Source: Bacteroidota bacterium (GTDB taxonomy: Bacteria > Bacteroidota > Bacteroidia > Bacteroidales > JAGNHN01). Taken from it: DNA of 64,000 nt. Position numbers and translations under genes: made by a program. A model generated the notes under the pieces. It ran no database searches. It was not told the origin of the DNA and was given only the letters and a program-made list of their open reading frames with translations. How positions within the stretch are numbered: the stretch's first letter is position 1; the number at the start of each line of letters is the position of its first letter. The stretch lies in the NCBI GenBank assembly GCA_022710185.1, contig JAKLHK010000005.1, positions 1-64,000 of the forward strand, in the 5' to 3' direction. Positions 10,403-19,603 of the stretch are shown piece by piece.

Positions 10403-11650
10403 TTATCGCCTCCAGGCCTCTACGGCATTGTACCAGCTCTCCTTGTACAAGGGAGAGCGGATCAGGCGGTAGTCTTCCGGGCTGAAGGGGTTATCGTGAT
10501 GAGTGAAGGTAAACCTCAGGCTGTGCGCGTTCCCGTCTTCGCCGTAGATCCATTTCTCGGTATTATCCGTGCGATGTACCAGGCGCGGGGGGCCGTATAT
10601 GATGTATATGATGCCGCGGTCCGTTTTCCATCCTTCCTTATAAGAGGTGAACCAGTGATTGGACTCTTCGACACGGCTGTAAAATTCCCGGATTCTCAAC
10701 CTGGCCCTGCCGGCATCTCCGGTAACTTCCAGCCAGAACCGGTCAACGGCCAGTTTAGGTTCAGGTTCGGCCTGAAGCAGCCCGAATTCCCGACTTGTGG
10801 TAAGGTATTGCAAGGGGGGAAGCATCTGCTCCGCGCGGTTGACAACCGGATAGCTTTCGTGAAAGCGGAGCAGGCTGAGTCCGCCTGAGCTCTCACGGAA
10901 GGCACGAAAAAGGTAGGTGCCAGCCTTGTCGAGACGGAGAATGGCGGATACGCCCGCATCCAGGGGGATATCCCACGAACTGTCGGCCTTCAGTTGCTGT
11001 GAAGGCTCCCGGTGGTAGGCAAATGGCGGCCATGCGACAGAGGCCTCGGGTTGAAAACGGTCGGCGAAGATCCTGGCAAGAGATGGCGAAGACACCGCCA
11101 GGCGAAACGACTGCCCGCTGCCAATGATAGGATCGAAAAGCGGCTGCCCCGATGGATCGGTGAGCAGGAAGTCCTGGGCGCTCCATGCCCTGCTGCGGTC
11201 GATAAGGCAGAGATGCCTGAGCTCGGGTTCGCCATCAATGCGGAGGAGGCATAAGGCTTTCTCTCCCCTGGCCACAGGTAACTGAAGCTCCATGGTACTC
11301 CATGCGGCAGTGGCCTCCCCGGAAGGCCAGGGAAGGCTCAGGCTTCCGCTGTCGATCAGCCGGGCATCCTCATATCCAGGCTGCAGGTGATATCGAAGGC
11401 GTGGCAAGGCTTCTGTGCCGGATGACGGCATTCGGCCGGCCACCAGGTCCTGACGTATGCGAAGGTAGACGGTTGCTGAGCTGTCCGAGGAATGGTAGAC
11501 CACGCTCCGTATGGCCTGGACGTGCTCAGGACCGGCCTGGTACCGATAACTCAGATCCATTCTGCTTACGGCAGGTATGCGGTGGCATGCCGGCAACAGC
11601 AGCAGGACCAGGAGCATCAGCCCGGCATTATACCTCCTCCCTGCGCTCAT
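10403..11650 (-). CDS. GWxTD-domain lipoprotein
   Basis: About 415 residues if started at the ATG giving MSAGRRYNAGLMLL, a basic n-region before the lipobox LLPAC; a longer start 15 bases upstream is possible. The N-terminal half is beta-rich. The C-terminal domain carries the motif that names the family, SYKEGWKTDRGIIYIIYGPP, followed by EKWIYGEDG. GWxTD domains are typical of Bacteroidota and some other phyla; function is not established. The start overlaps the 3' end of rmuC by 23 bases, implying co-expression. Confidence 0.82.
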   Translation of the reverse strand: MSAGRRYNAGLMLLVLLLLPACHRIPAVSRMDLSYRYQAGPEHVQAIRSVVYHSSDSSATVYLRIRQDLVAGRMPSSGTEALPRLRYHLQPGYEDARLIDSGSLSLPWPSGEATAAWSTMELQLPVARGEKALCLLRIDGEPELRHLCLIDRSRAWSAQDFLLTDPSGQPLFDPIIGSGQSFRLAVSSPSLARIFADRFQPEASVAWPPFAYHREPSQQLKADSSWDIPLDAGVSAILRLDKAGTYLFRAFRESSGGLSLLRFHESYPVVNRAEQMLPPLQYLTTSREFGLLQAEPEPKLAVDRFWLEVTGDAGRARLRIREFYSRVEESNHWFTSYKEGWKTDRGIIYIIYGPPRLVHRTDNTEKWIYGEDGNAHSLRFTFTHHDNPFSPEDYRLIRSPLYKESWYNAVEAWRR

Positions 11651-13016
11651 CCTCTTCCATGGCATTGTCCGCCAGGCGGTACCGCTCGGGGATGTCCTTA
11701 CCTGCCTTGGCCCCCAACTGCCTGAGTTTCTCGACCCGGCGGATCAGGTTGCCCTTACCGGAATGCAGCTTGTTGGTGGCGGCATCGTAGGTAGTCCTCA
11801 AGCGCTCGATCTGCTGTCCTATCCCATCGAGGTCAGCGAGAAAGCTAACGAACTTATCGTAGAGGTCACCTCCCTGCCGGGCAATCTCCAGGGCATTCTG
11901 GGTCTGCTTTTCATGCTTCCAGATGGAGGCTACGGTGCGCAAGGTGGCGAGCAGGGTCGTCGGGCTGACGATGACGATCTTGCGTTCCCAGGCCGTTCCG
12001 AAGAGATCGGGGTCTTCCCGGACGGCCAGGCTGAAGGCCGGCTCCAGGGGCATGAACATCAGGACGAAGTCTGGCGTGTCCAGTCCTTCTCCCTGCTGGT
12101 AGCTTTTATCCGAAAGCTGTCGGATGTGGTTACGCACTGAGCTCAGGTGCTGGCGCACGGCTGCGCTGCGTTCTTCCTCGGTCTCGGCACTGGCCCAGGC
12201 CTCATAGTGCAGCAGGGATACCTTGGAATCGATGACGATGTGCTTGTTTTCGGGAAGGGAGACCACCACGTCGGGGCGATAGGTGCTGCCGTCGGCACGG
12301 ATGGTCTGCTGTACCTCGTACTCCCTGCCTTTTTCCAGCCCGGAAAGCTCGAGTACACGTTCCAATACCATTTCTCCCCAGTTTCCCTGCTTTTTGGAGT
12401 CCCCCTTGAGGGCCCGGGTGAGGTTATTGGCCTCCTCCTTGAGGCGGGTGTTCAGTTCACGGAGCTTCTCGAGCTCCACCTTGAGCTCGGTATGGCGTTC
12501 AGTGCCGACTTCCTGACTGCTTTGTACCTTTTTCTCGAAGCGTTCCAGTTGATCGCGCAGGGGGTTGAGCAAATGACCTAGGTGCTCGCGGTTGGCTTCG
12601 TTCAGCTCGTTAGAGTTCTTTTTCAGGATGTCCTGGGCCAGGGCCCTGAACTCATTCCTCAGGCGTTCCTCCTGCCGGGCGATTTCTTCCGCGTTACGTT
12701 TCAGTTGCTGCTCCAGGTTCTCCCCCTGGGCCTGCAGCCGGCTCTTTTCTTCGGACAGGCTCCGGATCTGGCCCTGCAGTCCGCCGAGTTCCAATTCGCG
12801 CCGGTCCAGGTTCTCCTTCAGCATACGGGATTCCCTTTCCACCAGGCTGGCCTGTGCATGGGCACGACCCCTTTCTTCGGCAAGTTGCTGCCTCGCGAGA
12901 TTGAGCTCCTCCAGAGTTTGGTATTGGGTCTTCCTGGCGCTGCGCTGCGCGATGAGGTACCCGGCAAGACCTCCGAGAGACAGGGAGATGGGAAGGATGA
13001 TCCAGATGAGTTCCAT
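11628..13016 (-). CDS. rmuC: RmuC-type DNA recombination protein
   Basis: A 462-residue protein with an N-terminal membrane anchor (ELIWIILPISLSLGGLAGYL), about 150 residues of coiled coil, then the RmuC nuclease-like domain. Landmarks are KKQGNWGEMVLERVLELSGL, RPDVVVSLPENKHIVIDSK, VLMFMPLEPAFSLA and KIVIVSPTTLLATLRTV. RmuC limits inversions at short inverted repeats in E. coli and has a PD-(D/E)xK-like fold; the D and E/K of DVVVSLPENKHIVIDSK fit that. A TTG nine bases upstream could be a start, but it falls in the -7 element, so the ATG at 13016 is preferred. First gene of the five-gene run. Confidence 0.92.
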   Translation of the reverse strand: MELIWIILPISLSLGGLAGYLIAQRSARKTQYQTLEELNLARQQLAEERGRAHAQASLVERESRMLKENLDRRELELGGLQGQIRSLSEEKSRLQAQGENLEQQLKRNAEEIARQEERLRNEFRALAQDILKKNSNELNEANREHLGHLLNPLRDQLERFEKKVQSSQEVGTERHTELKVELEKLRELNTRLKEEANNLTRALKGDSKKQGNWGEMVLERVLELSGLEKGREYEVQQTIRADGSTYRPDVVVSLPENKHIVIDSKVSLLHYEAWASAETEEERSAAVRQHLSSVRNHIRQLSDKSYQQGEGLDTPDFVLMFMPLEPAFSLAVREDPDLFGTAWERKIVIVSPTTLLATLRTVASIWKHEKQTQNALEIARQGGDLYDKFVSFLADLDGIGQQIERLRTTYDAATNKLHSGKGNLIRRVEKLRQLGAKAGKDIPERYRLADNAMEEDERREEV

Positions 13017-13022
13017 AGCAAC

Positions 13023-13030
13023 CAAAAGTA
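13023..13030 (-). promoter_or_regulatory. -7 element (TACTTTTG) upstream of rmuC
   Basis: CAAAAGTA on the plus strand. It lies so close to the ATG that the transcript would have almost no leader, so either the mRNA is leaderless or another promoter is used. Confidence 0.4.
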
Positions 13031-13142
13031 AGCAATATTCCCTGTTCCATTCCGCCGGCTAACCCGGGCGGCGTGGGTGATTGTTTGTGTGGTTATTCTG
13101 AAATCATTATCTTTAATTCCTTCTATCTGAGACCCCTCTGCC

Positions 13143-13682
13143 ATGTCCTCACCACAGCGCCTCCTTGTCGGCATCCTGGGCAACGCCCGTTCTGGAAAAA
13201 CACACAGCTGGAACCTGCTTTTCGGTCATGAAGTAAGGACCGGAAAGAACATCCGTCGCCTATACTTCAATGATAAAGAGTATGTTGACGTCTTCCTCGT
13301 CAGCCGTTCCCCCGGCAAGCGGCGCCAGCCTCCTGCACGCATACTGCACGGGCTGCAGCCCCGCATCGTCCTATGCTCCCTGCAGTACCGGGCCAGTCTG
13401 AAGACCTCCCTCGACTTTTTCCGGCGCAACGACTATGCCATGTACCTTCAATGGCTGAACCCGGGATATGCGGACCGTAACGATGCCCCGCTTTTCCTTG
13501 AGCTGGATATGATCTCAGGGATGTTGTCGCAGAGCTCGGTCATTGCCGTAAGAAACGGAAAAGAGGAGGCTACGGAACGGGTGGAGGAGCTGTTAGACTT
13601 CATCTATGGATGGGCCCATAGGCGGAACCTGGTCAAGAAGCGGCGCACGATCAGTAAGCCTCCGGCCGCAGCCCCAGCCTGA
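13143..13682 (+). CDS. Small P-loop protein of unknown function
   Basis: A 179-residue product opening with RLLVGILGNARSGKTHSWN, a good Walker A motif (GNARSGKT) at residues 13-20. No clear Walker B is visible; FLELDMISGM (residues 119-128) or PRIVLCSLQY (residues 76-85) might serve. There is no signal peptide or membrane segment, and the C-terminus is basic. The family is not one I recognise. It stands alone between divergent rmuC and a convergent gene whose 3' end overlaps it by 32 bases. It could be a small GTP/ATP-binding regulator or a remnant of a larger AAA protein. Confidence 0.6.
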   Translation: MSSPQRLLVGILGNARSGKTHSWNLLFGHEVRTGKNIRRLYFNDKEYVDVFLVSRSPGKRRQPPARILHGLQPRIVLCSLQYRASLKTSLDFFRRNDYAMYLQWLNPGYADRNDAPLFLELDMISGMLSQSSVIAVRNGKEEATERVEELLDFIYGWAHRRNLVKKRRTISKPPAAAPA

Positions 13683-15570
13683 GCCCTAAGGATAGGATCG
13701 ATCGATTTTCCTGCTCCGCTCCGCGGCCCTGGGTCCATTGGAGCCCCACCCCCAGCATCGTTTTTTTGCCTGATTGCAACAGGGCGTTGCCTGAGATGGT
13801 CCATGCGTTGAAGTAGAGGGTTTGCATCACCGGACGGCCCTCCGGCCCCTGCAGCCAGAACACCGAGCGCGTGTCCGCCCCTTCCGAAGCCTGGGTGGCC
13901 AGGCTAAGGGCCAACTGCCTCAGCCGCCCGTTCCCCGTCAGCAGTTGCAGTGTGGAATACACTCCCAGTCCGGTCTGAGGTGCAAGGTTTTGCCCGGCCA
14001 GGGACGCCTGCGCCCCTCCTTCCAATTTGAAGACCGCGTTCAACGGCCGCTTCAGCTGCATCCTCATCCAGGCGCTCCGCCCTCGCTGACCGGGAACTTC
14101 CTGCGCTTCCTTCACGGAAACTGCGCAGCGGAACAACTGCTCTGTGCCCACACGATGCTCCAGCAATGCATACACCCTGTCCCCGACCTGAGTGGCAAGG
14201 GTCAGGGGCTCATACCCTGCGCTGCGTGCCCAACCCAGGGCCAGGGACCATCCCTTGCCCCATTGGGTCGAAAGGGCGGAAGCCATCGCCATTCGTTCGG
14301 TTTTACTACCACTGAAACCGGAAGACCCCTGTGGTCCCGGCAGCCGGCCACCAGACCATAGTGCCTGAAGCCGCAAACCTATCCAGCCGCAGGGATAGTA
14401 GGTCCAGCCTGCAGCCGCCCCCCGGGCATGCCCCGGGACCACGGCCGCCTCAAGGCCCAGTTCGCTATGCCTGCCGGAATACTGCAGGTCATAGCCTGCA
14501 GTGACCACTTCCTGCAACACCGCCGACTCAGCTGCCGTCTGTCCTTCCGTTCGTAGAAACGCTCTCTCCAGGCTCAGTCCGGAGCGCCAGGCTTCTTGCT
14601 CAAGCCCCAGCCTGCATCCTGACCTGAAGAGACCGGACCTCCCCCGCATGGCCTGATGGATGGGGGTGTCATGGACCCCTGCCGAGCCCCCGCTCCACTC
14701 AAGGCCATGAGGGCCTGGACTCAAACTCCCATCCAATGGCTGCTGGCCCGAATATGCAGTGACCCTCCACATCCCTCGCCTCAGCTCGAATGCCCCTCCT
14801 CTTAGCGCGGCCCCTTCCAGTGAGGTGGCCGAAGCCATCAGCCGGAAGGGCCGTAAGGGGGTCGACAGCGGAAAACGGCCGTCCCAGGAGGACCAGCCCT
14901 CGCCATAACGCAGCCCATAGCCACCCTGTACCCGGAAATCACCCAACACCAGCATCCTCAATGTAGGTCCTGGCCGGAGGAGCAGGTAGGCACTCAGGCC
15001 TTCCGGCTGAATGCCCTTCCTTCGGACGAGGTATGGCTCCCCTTCCCCTTTGGCCGTCACCAGCCGGGCCTCCAGGTTTCGCCCCCGTTGCCATGTCATC
15101 CGGGTAACCGCACGGAGACTGCCTGCAGCCTCATCTGCAGGCAGGGAAGTCCTGTAGCGCAGCGAATGGTCGACCCGGATCTTGTTCCGCACGGGCCGTC
15201 CTCCCCGCGCTGAAGTAAAAACCAGAACAGGGCCCCACTCCTGCCTCCAGGAAACAGAAAACGACGGTAGGAGCACAAGTTCGTATTCGTGCAGCATCGG
15301 ACCAAACCTTCGGATATAATCACCGATCTCCTTCAGTTGTATGGCATCCAACACTCCGTGCTGATGCATCAGCTCCCGGGTGATGCTGTCGTTGATGTGA
15401 AAAGGCACGAGTCCCTCAAGGTCATCCCGGAGTTGTTCCAGCATCTCGGCATCCAGGGTCTCATCGACCATCCAGTCCGGCATTGCCGGGCTCAGCTCCT
15501 GCGGGCATGCAGCCAGGGAGGATGACATGATCAGGCCCAGGGCCAGTCCACAGCGGAGGTTCCTACTCAT
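13651..15570 (-). CDS. Outer-membrane beta-barrel protein with helix-hairpin-helix-like N-terminus
   Basis: A 639-residue product with a signal sequence (GLIMSSSLAAC, possibly a lipobox). Residues about 45-105 (LKEIGDYIRRFGPMLHEYEL) resemble the region of Bacteroidota HHH proteins that reads ..YREKYGPLLSVYEL.., but the hairpin glycines are mostly lost here. The rest is about 500 residues of alternating aromatic/hydrophobic strands fitting a large beta-barrel. Its role is unknown; the family is sometimes annotated as ComEA-like. Its start overlaps the end of the upstream barrel gene by 8 bases, so the two are likely translated together. Confidence 0.68.
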   Translation of the reverse strand: MSRNLRCGLALGLIMSSSLAACPQELSPAMPDWMVDETLDAEMLEQLRDDLEGLVPFHINDSITRELMHQHGVLDAIQLKEIGDYIRRFGPMLHEYELVLLPSFSVSWRQEWGPVLVFTSARGGRPVRNKIRVDHSLRYRTSLPADEAAGSLRAVTRMTWQRGRNLEARLVTAKGEGEPYLVRRKGIQPEGLSAYLLLRPGPTLRMLVLGDFRVQGGYGLRYGEGWSSWDGRFPLSTPLRPFRLMASATSLEGAALRGGAFELRRGMWRVTAYSGQQPLDGSLSPGPHGLEWSGGSAGVHDTPIHQAMRGRSGLFRSGCRLGLEQEAWRSGLSLERAFLRTEGQTAAESAVLQEVVTAGYDLQYSGRHSELGLEAAVVPGHARGAAAGWTYYPCGWIGLRLQALWSGGRLPGPQGSSGFSGSKTERMAMASALSTQWGKGWSLALGWARSAGYEPLTLATQVGDRVYALLEHRVGTEQLFRCAVSVKEAQEVPGQRGRSAWMRMQLKRPLNAVFKLEGGAQASLAGQNLAPQTGLGVYSTLQLLTGNGRLRQLALSLATQASEGADTRSVFWLQGPEGRPVMQTLYFNAWTISGNALLQSGKKTMLGVGLQWTQGRGAEQENRSILSLGLRLGLRPEAY

Positions 15571-16423
15571 GGGATTTTGGATAATAGGTAGCCCCTGCCC
15601 AGGGACTGCTACCCAGCAGTGGATGGTGCTCCGCCGCTACCCCCAGGCCATAGCGGCCGATCCGCATAACCCAGCCCAGGCAAAGCGTCCGGGTGCCTGC
15701 ATCTGCAGAAAGGTAAAGCTGCGCCTTCTTTCCGACCCTGGCATCGATTCCTGCCCTGAACCTGGAGGGGCCGCTGGCATCACGCGACAACTCTGCCACA
15801 ATGGCGAACTCCTTCGCCAGTTCATACCTCCCACCCAGGCCGATCAGCCACCAGGACTCCTGATGATATGCCTCCGCGATTCCTGCGCCATAGGAAACAT
15901 TGGTCTGCAATCCCAGGCGTTCATAGGCCTGGTACCTCAGGCTGAGCGAGGCTTCGGGGCCCAGCAGGGGTCTTCCGCGGCACGGCAATACTATCCTGAG
16001 CAGGCGCAGCTGGCAGCCGGCCCTTAACGTTGTCCCCAGGTCGAGGGAGGCTCCCAGGCCCAGGCGGGAAAGGCTCTGCAACCTATCGCCGCTGTGGAAG
16101 GCAGCAGTACCAAGCGCAAAATGCCTGCTGCAGGCGCTAAAGCCGGCAGCAATGCTGGTGAGCCCCTCTACCCCGTATGGCTGCCCGATCAGGAGCGAAT
16201 AATATGAACCGGGTTGGTCCAGGGAGCATGGGTCGCCCAGCCCCATCCAGGCAGCATCGCCATAACACTGCATTCCGGCCCGGCCCACGCCGGCCAGCCC
16301 ACCTCCTCCCCTGGAGCCCGTTTCCTGGGCACCTGCCGAAAACGAAAGCAGCATCAGGAGGAGCAGGCCTCTGCCCTTCCTGTCAACCCTTCCGCCCACA
16401 AACCACCCCTGTGCTGCTTTCAT
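15563..16423 (-). CDS. Outer-membrane beta-barrel protein of unknown function
   Basis: A 286-residue product with an N-terminal signal (GRGLLLLMLLSFSAGAQ, preceded by a long basic n-region) and repeated amphipathic strands ending in an aromatic-rich segment. Early residues (GGGLAGVGRAGMQCYGDAAW) recall the N-terminus of PorV/PorQ-like and FadL-like barrels, which begin GxAGxA.. and contain an early ..DAxA/W.. motif. It is coupled to the downstream HHH barrel gene by an 8-base overlap, and a shared envelope complex is inferred. No enzymatic motif. Confidence 0.6.
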   Translation of the reverse strand: MKAAQGWFVGGRVDRKGRGLLLLMLLSFSAGAQETGSRGGGGLAGVGRAGMQCYGDAAWMGLGDPCSLDQPGSYYSLLIGQPYGVEGLTSIAAGFSACSRHFALGTAAFHSGDRLQSLSRLGLGASLDLGTTLRAGCQLRLLRIVLPCRGRPLLGPEASLSLRYQAYERLGLQTNVSYGAGIAEAYHQESWWLIGLGGRYELAKEFAIVAELSRDASGPSRFRAGIDARVGKKAQLYLSADAGTRTLCLGWVMRIGRYGLGVAAEHHPLLGSSPWAGATYYPKSHE

Positions 16424-16515
16424 GCCTAATTAGACGTTCTACCCCCCTCCGAACGGAAAAAAAATCTTAAGAAAAGTGACGCTTTCATGCTTCCCTGCCA
16501 TTAGGAGGCGTTTCG

Positions 16516-16523
16516 TACTTTTG
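16516..16523 (+). promoter_or_regulatory. -7 element (TACTTTTG) of the DUF2461-hldD pair
   Basis: Exact TAnnTTTG 17 bases before the ATG at 16541; no TTG at the canonical upstream spacing. Confidence 0.5.
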
Positions 16524-16540
16524 GAAAAAATCCATTGCTC

Positions 16541-17218
16541 ATGGCCGATACCCGCCTCATCATGGGGTTCCTCAAGGAACTCAGCAGGAATAACGACCGC
16601 GATTGGTTCCACGCCAACAAGGAAAGGTTCCAGCAAGCCCAGGAGCATTTCCTGGAACTCATCGATGCCCTGATCCCCCGCCTGCGCGAAGTGGATCTAT
16701 CCATTGGACCGGTCAGGGCAGCCGATTGTGCCTTTCGCATATACCGCGACACCCGCTTCGCGAACGACAAGACGCCCTATAAAACCCATTTCGGGGCCTA
16801 TATCGCCCATGGCGGCCGCAAAAGCCTGCGTGCTGGCTATTATGTCCACCTTGATGCGGAGCACCCTATGGCCGCCGGAGGGCTCTGGCAGCCTTCGCCC
16901 CAGGTCCTTCAGGCAGTACGCCAGGAGATCATGTACAACCTGGGACCGTTCGAAGCCATACTGCACGACAAGGCCTTCAGTAAAACCTTCGGCGGGATGA
17001 TGGACGAGGATCGGCTCAGCCGTCCACCCAAAGGTTACCCTGCCGATGCCCCTGGTATCGAATACATCAAGAACCGGAACTTCACCGTGGCTCGTATGCT
17101 GAGCATGGAGGAAGTCACAGGCCAGGGCCTGCCGGACCTGCTCTTCGGGACCTTCAGGCAGATGGCCCCCTTCAACGCCTTCCTTAACCAGGCCGTGGAA
17201 ATGTCAGCCATTGCCTAA
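16541..17218 (+). CDS. DUF2461 (TIGR02453) family protein
   Basis: A 225-residue cytoplasmic protein matching the family across its length: FLKELSRNNDRDWFHANKER near the start, the central FRIYRDTRFANDKTPYKTHF and the later SRPPKGYPADAPGIEYIKNR. The biochemical function of this widespread family is unknown. A TTG two codons upstream is possible, but the ATG is better placed. Its stop lies 10 bases before hldD, suggesting one transcript. Confidence 0.88.
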   Translation: MADTRLIMGFLKELSRNNDRDWFHANKERFQQAQEHFLELIDALIPRLREVDLSIGPVRAADCAFRIYRDTRFANDKTPYKTHFGAYIAHGGRKSLRAGYYVHLDAEHPMAAGGLWQPSPQVLQAVRQEIMYNLGPFEAILHDKAFSKTFGGMMDEDRLSRPPKGYPADAPGIEYIKNRNFTVARMLSMEEVTGQGLPDLLFGTFRQMAPFNAFLNQAVEMSAIA

Positions 17219-17228
17219 TGCGCACCCC

Positions 17229-18206
17229 ATGAAAAAGGAAATGATCGTTGTCACCGGTGCCGCGGGATTCATCGGCTCCTGCCTGGTTTCCGGACTTAAC
17301 CATAGGGGCTTTCGTGAACTGGTCCTCGTGGATGACTTCAGCAAGCACCAGAAGGATGTCAATCTGCAAGGCAAAGCCGCGGTATTGAAGCAGGAACGTA
17401 GCGGCTTTCCTGCCTGGCTGAAGGAACACGCGGAAGACGTGGCCCTGGTCTTCCACTATGGCGCCCGCACCGACACTACCGAATTCGATGTCAGGGTGTT
17501 CGAGGAGCTCAACCTGGTATACAGCAAGGAGGTATGGAACCTTTGCGCCACCCATAGCATCCCCCTTATCTATGCCTCATCTGCCGCAACCTATGGCATG
17601 GGGGAGCATGGATACCAGGACGACCATAGCCTGGTGGAGCTACTGCAACCGCTGAACCCCTATGGCCGGTCCAAGAACGATTTCGACCGCTGGGCCTTGC
17701 AGCAGGCAGCGGCACCCCCTTTCTGGGCCGGGCTCAAGTTCTTCAATGTATATGGCCCAAACGAATACCACAAGGGAAGGATGGCCTCGGTCATTTTCCA
17801 CGCCTACCGGCAGATCATGGAAAAAGGCAGGGTGAACCTCTTCCGTTCGCATCACCCGGACTACCATGACGGGGAACAGTTGAGGGATTTCGTTTATGTG
17901 AAGGACCTGGTAAAGGTGAGCCTCTGGCTGATGGAATACCAACCAGCATCCGGGCTCTACAACCTGGGTACGGGCCAGGCGCGCAGTTTCAACGACCTGG
18001 TGAAGGCCACCTTCAGTGCAGCAGGGGTACCCGCGTCGATAGATTACATCGATACTCCGGAAGATATTCGCGACAAATACCAGTATTTCACTGAGGCGCG
18101 CATGGAAAAACTCAGGGAAGCAGGCTACAACCAACCCTTCCATAGCCTGGAACAGGGCGTGGTGGATTATGTGCAGAACTACCTGTCGAAGGGGGTATAC
18201 CTTTAA
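17229..18206 (+). CDS. hldD: ADP-L-glycero-D-manno-heptose 6-epimerase
   Basis: A 325-residue short-chain dehydrogenase/epimerase with TGAAGFIGS (NAD(P) binding), the HYGARTDTTEFD segment, catalytic SSAATYG and YGRSK (Y-xxx-K), FFNVYGPNEYHKGRMASV and RDFVYVKDLVKV. These match HldD/RfaD, which makes ADP-L-glycero-D-manno-heptose for the lipopolysaccharide inner core. Started at the first ATG after the upstream stop. waaA, another core-LPS gene, lies in the same window. It converges on a MerR gene with a 3-base gap. Confidence 0.92.
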   Translation: MKKEMIVVTGAAGFIGSCLVSGLNHRGFRELVLVDDFSKHQKDVNLQGKAAVLKQERSGFPAWLKEHAEDVALVFHYGARTDTTEFDVRVFEELNLVYSKEVWNLCATHSIPLIYASSAATYGMGEHGYQDDHSLVELLQPLNPYGRSKNDFDRWALQQAAAPPFWAGLKFFNVYGPNEYHKGRMASVIFHAYRQIMEKGRVNLFRSHHPDYHDGEQLRDFVYVKDLVKVSLWLMEYQPASGLYNLGTGQARSFNDLVKATFSAAGVPASIDYIDTPEDIRDKYQYFTEARMEKLREAGYNQPFHSLEQGVVDYVQNYLSKGVYL

Positions 18207-18209
18207 GGA

Positions 18210-18560
18210 TCAAATCCTCTCCCGCAATTCCAGCAGCCAATCCTTCAACCGTAACAATCTCATGCGGAGCTCTTCCTTCGTCCCGGGCTTATCCCCTTCC
18301 TGTGCCAGGGCCTCGCGTGCCCCGGCCAGGGTATATCCCTTCTCTTTCACCAGACGGTGTATGCTCAGGATGCGCTGCACCTGGACAGGTGTGTAGATCC
18401 GGTTTCCTTTGCTGTTGCGTCCTGGGCTGATGCCCCGGAACTGCTTCTCCCAGAAGCGCAGCAGGCTGGGGTTCTCCCCTATCATACGCGAAACCTCGCC
18501 TATGGTATAGTAAAGCTTACCCTGCCCCTGAAAGATATCCGATCCCTTCAGCTCCTCCAT
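18210..18560 (-). CDS. MerR-family transcriptional regulator
   Basis: A 116-residue protein: MerR winged helix-turn-helix (YYTIGEVSRMIGENPSLLRF, then RIYTPVQVQRILSIHRLVKE) plus a short helical tail and no effector domain. The unusual LRFWEKQF recognition helix is typical of the short Bacteroidota members. The gene follows the M23 peptidase gene by 17 bases on the same strand, and this pairing beside alaS is, from memory, common in Bacteroidota. Target and signal unknown. Confidence 0.88.
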   Translation of the reverse strand: MEELKGSDIFQGQGKLYYTIGEVSRMIGENPSLLRFWEKQFRGISPGRNSKGNRIYTPVQVQRILSIHRLVKEKGYTLAGAREALAQEGDKPGTKEELRMRLLRLKDWLLELRERI

Positions 18561-18577
18561 GCTATCCTCCCTCCTGA

Positions 18578-19549
18578 TCAGTTCCTACCGGAATGGAAGG
18601 AATTGGCCCTGCTGATCACCTCCTGGTAATCCTGGGGGCTGAGGTCGCCGAAGAAATAATAGATCGGATTGACCTTGGTGCCATTCTTGATGACCTCGTA
18701 ATGCAGGTGTGGCCCTGAGGAGAGCCCGGTATTTCCGATGGAACCAATGATCTGTCCGCGCTGCACCCTTTCCCCCTCCCTGACCGCAAAGCTGTTAAGG
18801 TGAGCATAGGTGGTCTGATAGCCATACCCATGGTTGATGGTGATGCGGTTTCCGTAACCGTAGCGCGCCCTCACCGCCTCCACTACCACGCCGTCACCAG
18901 TGGCGTATACCTTGGTGCCTACCGGAGCGGTGAAGTCCAGACCATCATGGAAAATACGCCGCTTGAAGATCGGATGGATCCGATATCCGAAGAATGACGA
19001 TAACTTCTTGAGGTCCTTGTTGTTCACCGGTTGTATGGCCGGGATGCTGCGCAGCATCTTATCCTTGTTCCGCGCCAATTCGAACACCTCGTCGAAGCTG
19101 CGGGACTGCACCACGATGCGGTTGGCCAGCTCATCGAGCTTGACGGCCGATTCGGTCATAATCTTCGACGATTCAAAGCCGCTCAACTCGGTGTAACGAT
19201 CGCTGCCCCCCATACCGGCCCGGCGCACGCTGGAAGGGATAGGCTCGCTCTCGAAGATCACACGGTAGATGTTGTCGTCCCTGTCCTGCAACTCATCCAA
19301 TACCACGGCGATACGTTCCATACGGTCGTTCATGATGTTGTACTGAAGGCGCAATTGCTTGTTCTCCCGCTCCAGCATCTTTTCCCGGGGGGATTCAAAG
19401 AAATTATAAGCAAGAAAGATGACCACCGCGGCAAAAACCGATCCGGTGACCACTACCTTCAGCACGGATAGGAAACGATCACGGATGCTTGCGGTGACCT
19501 TCTCAAAGGTCAGGGACCGGGTGTTGAAATGGTATCTGGTCTTACGCAT
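18578..19549 (-). CDS. M23-family (LytM) cell-wall peptidase, membrane-anchored
   Basis: A 323-residue protein: short basic N-terminus, one membrane helix (VVVTGSVFAAVVIFLAYNFF), a coiled coil (residues 55-95) and a LytM domain over the last 130 residues. Zinc/catalytic motifs are all present: GYRIHPIFKRRIFHDGLDF (H...HxxxD), then YAHLNSF and GPHLHYEVIKNG (HxH). It is likely an active endopeptidase or a regulator in the periplasm; substrate not provable. The longer ATG at 19606 lies inside the promoter, so the ATG at 19549 is used. Confidence 0.92.
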   Translation of the reverse strand: MRKTRYHFNTRSLTFEKVTASIRDRFLSVLKVVVTGSVFAAVVIFLAYNFFESPREKMLERENKQLRLQYNIMNDRMERIAVVLDELQDRDDNIYRVIFESEPIPSSVRRAGMGGSDRYTELSGFESSKIMTESAVKLDELANRIVVQSRSFDEVFELARNKDKMLRSIPAIQPVNNKDLKKLSSFFGYRIHPIFKRRIFHDGLDFTAPVGTKVYATGDGVVVEAVRARYGYGNRITINHGYGYQTTYAHLNSFAVREGERVQRGQIIGSIGNTGLSSGPHLHYEVIKNGTKVNPIYYFFGDLSPQDYQEVISRANSFHSGRN

Positions 19550-19603
19550 AGGACCTCTGTTCTCCAGGGGCGCGGGTGCCGCGAAAAGCCAGGCACCGAA
19601 ACG

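Noticed and set aside
16535..16540. TTG start for the DUF2461 gene
   Set aside because: An ATG two codons later is available, and the family does not require the extra residues.
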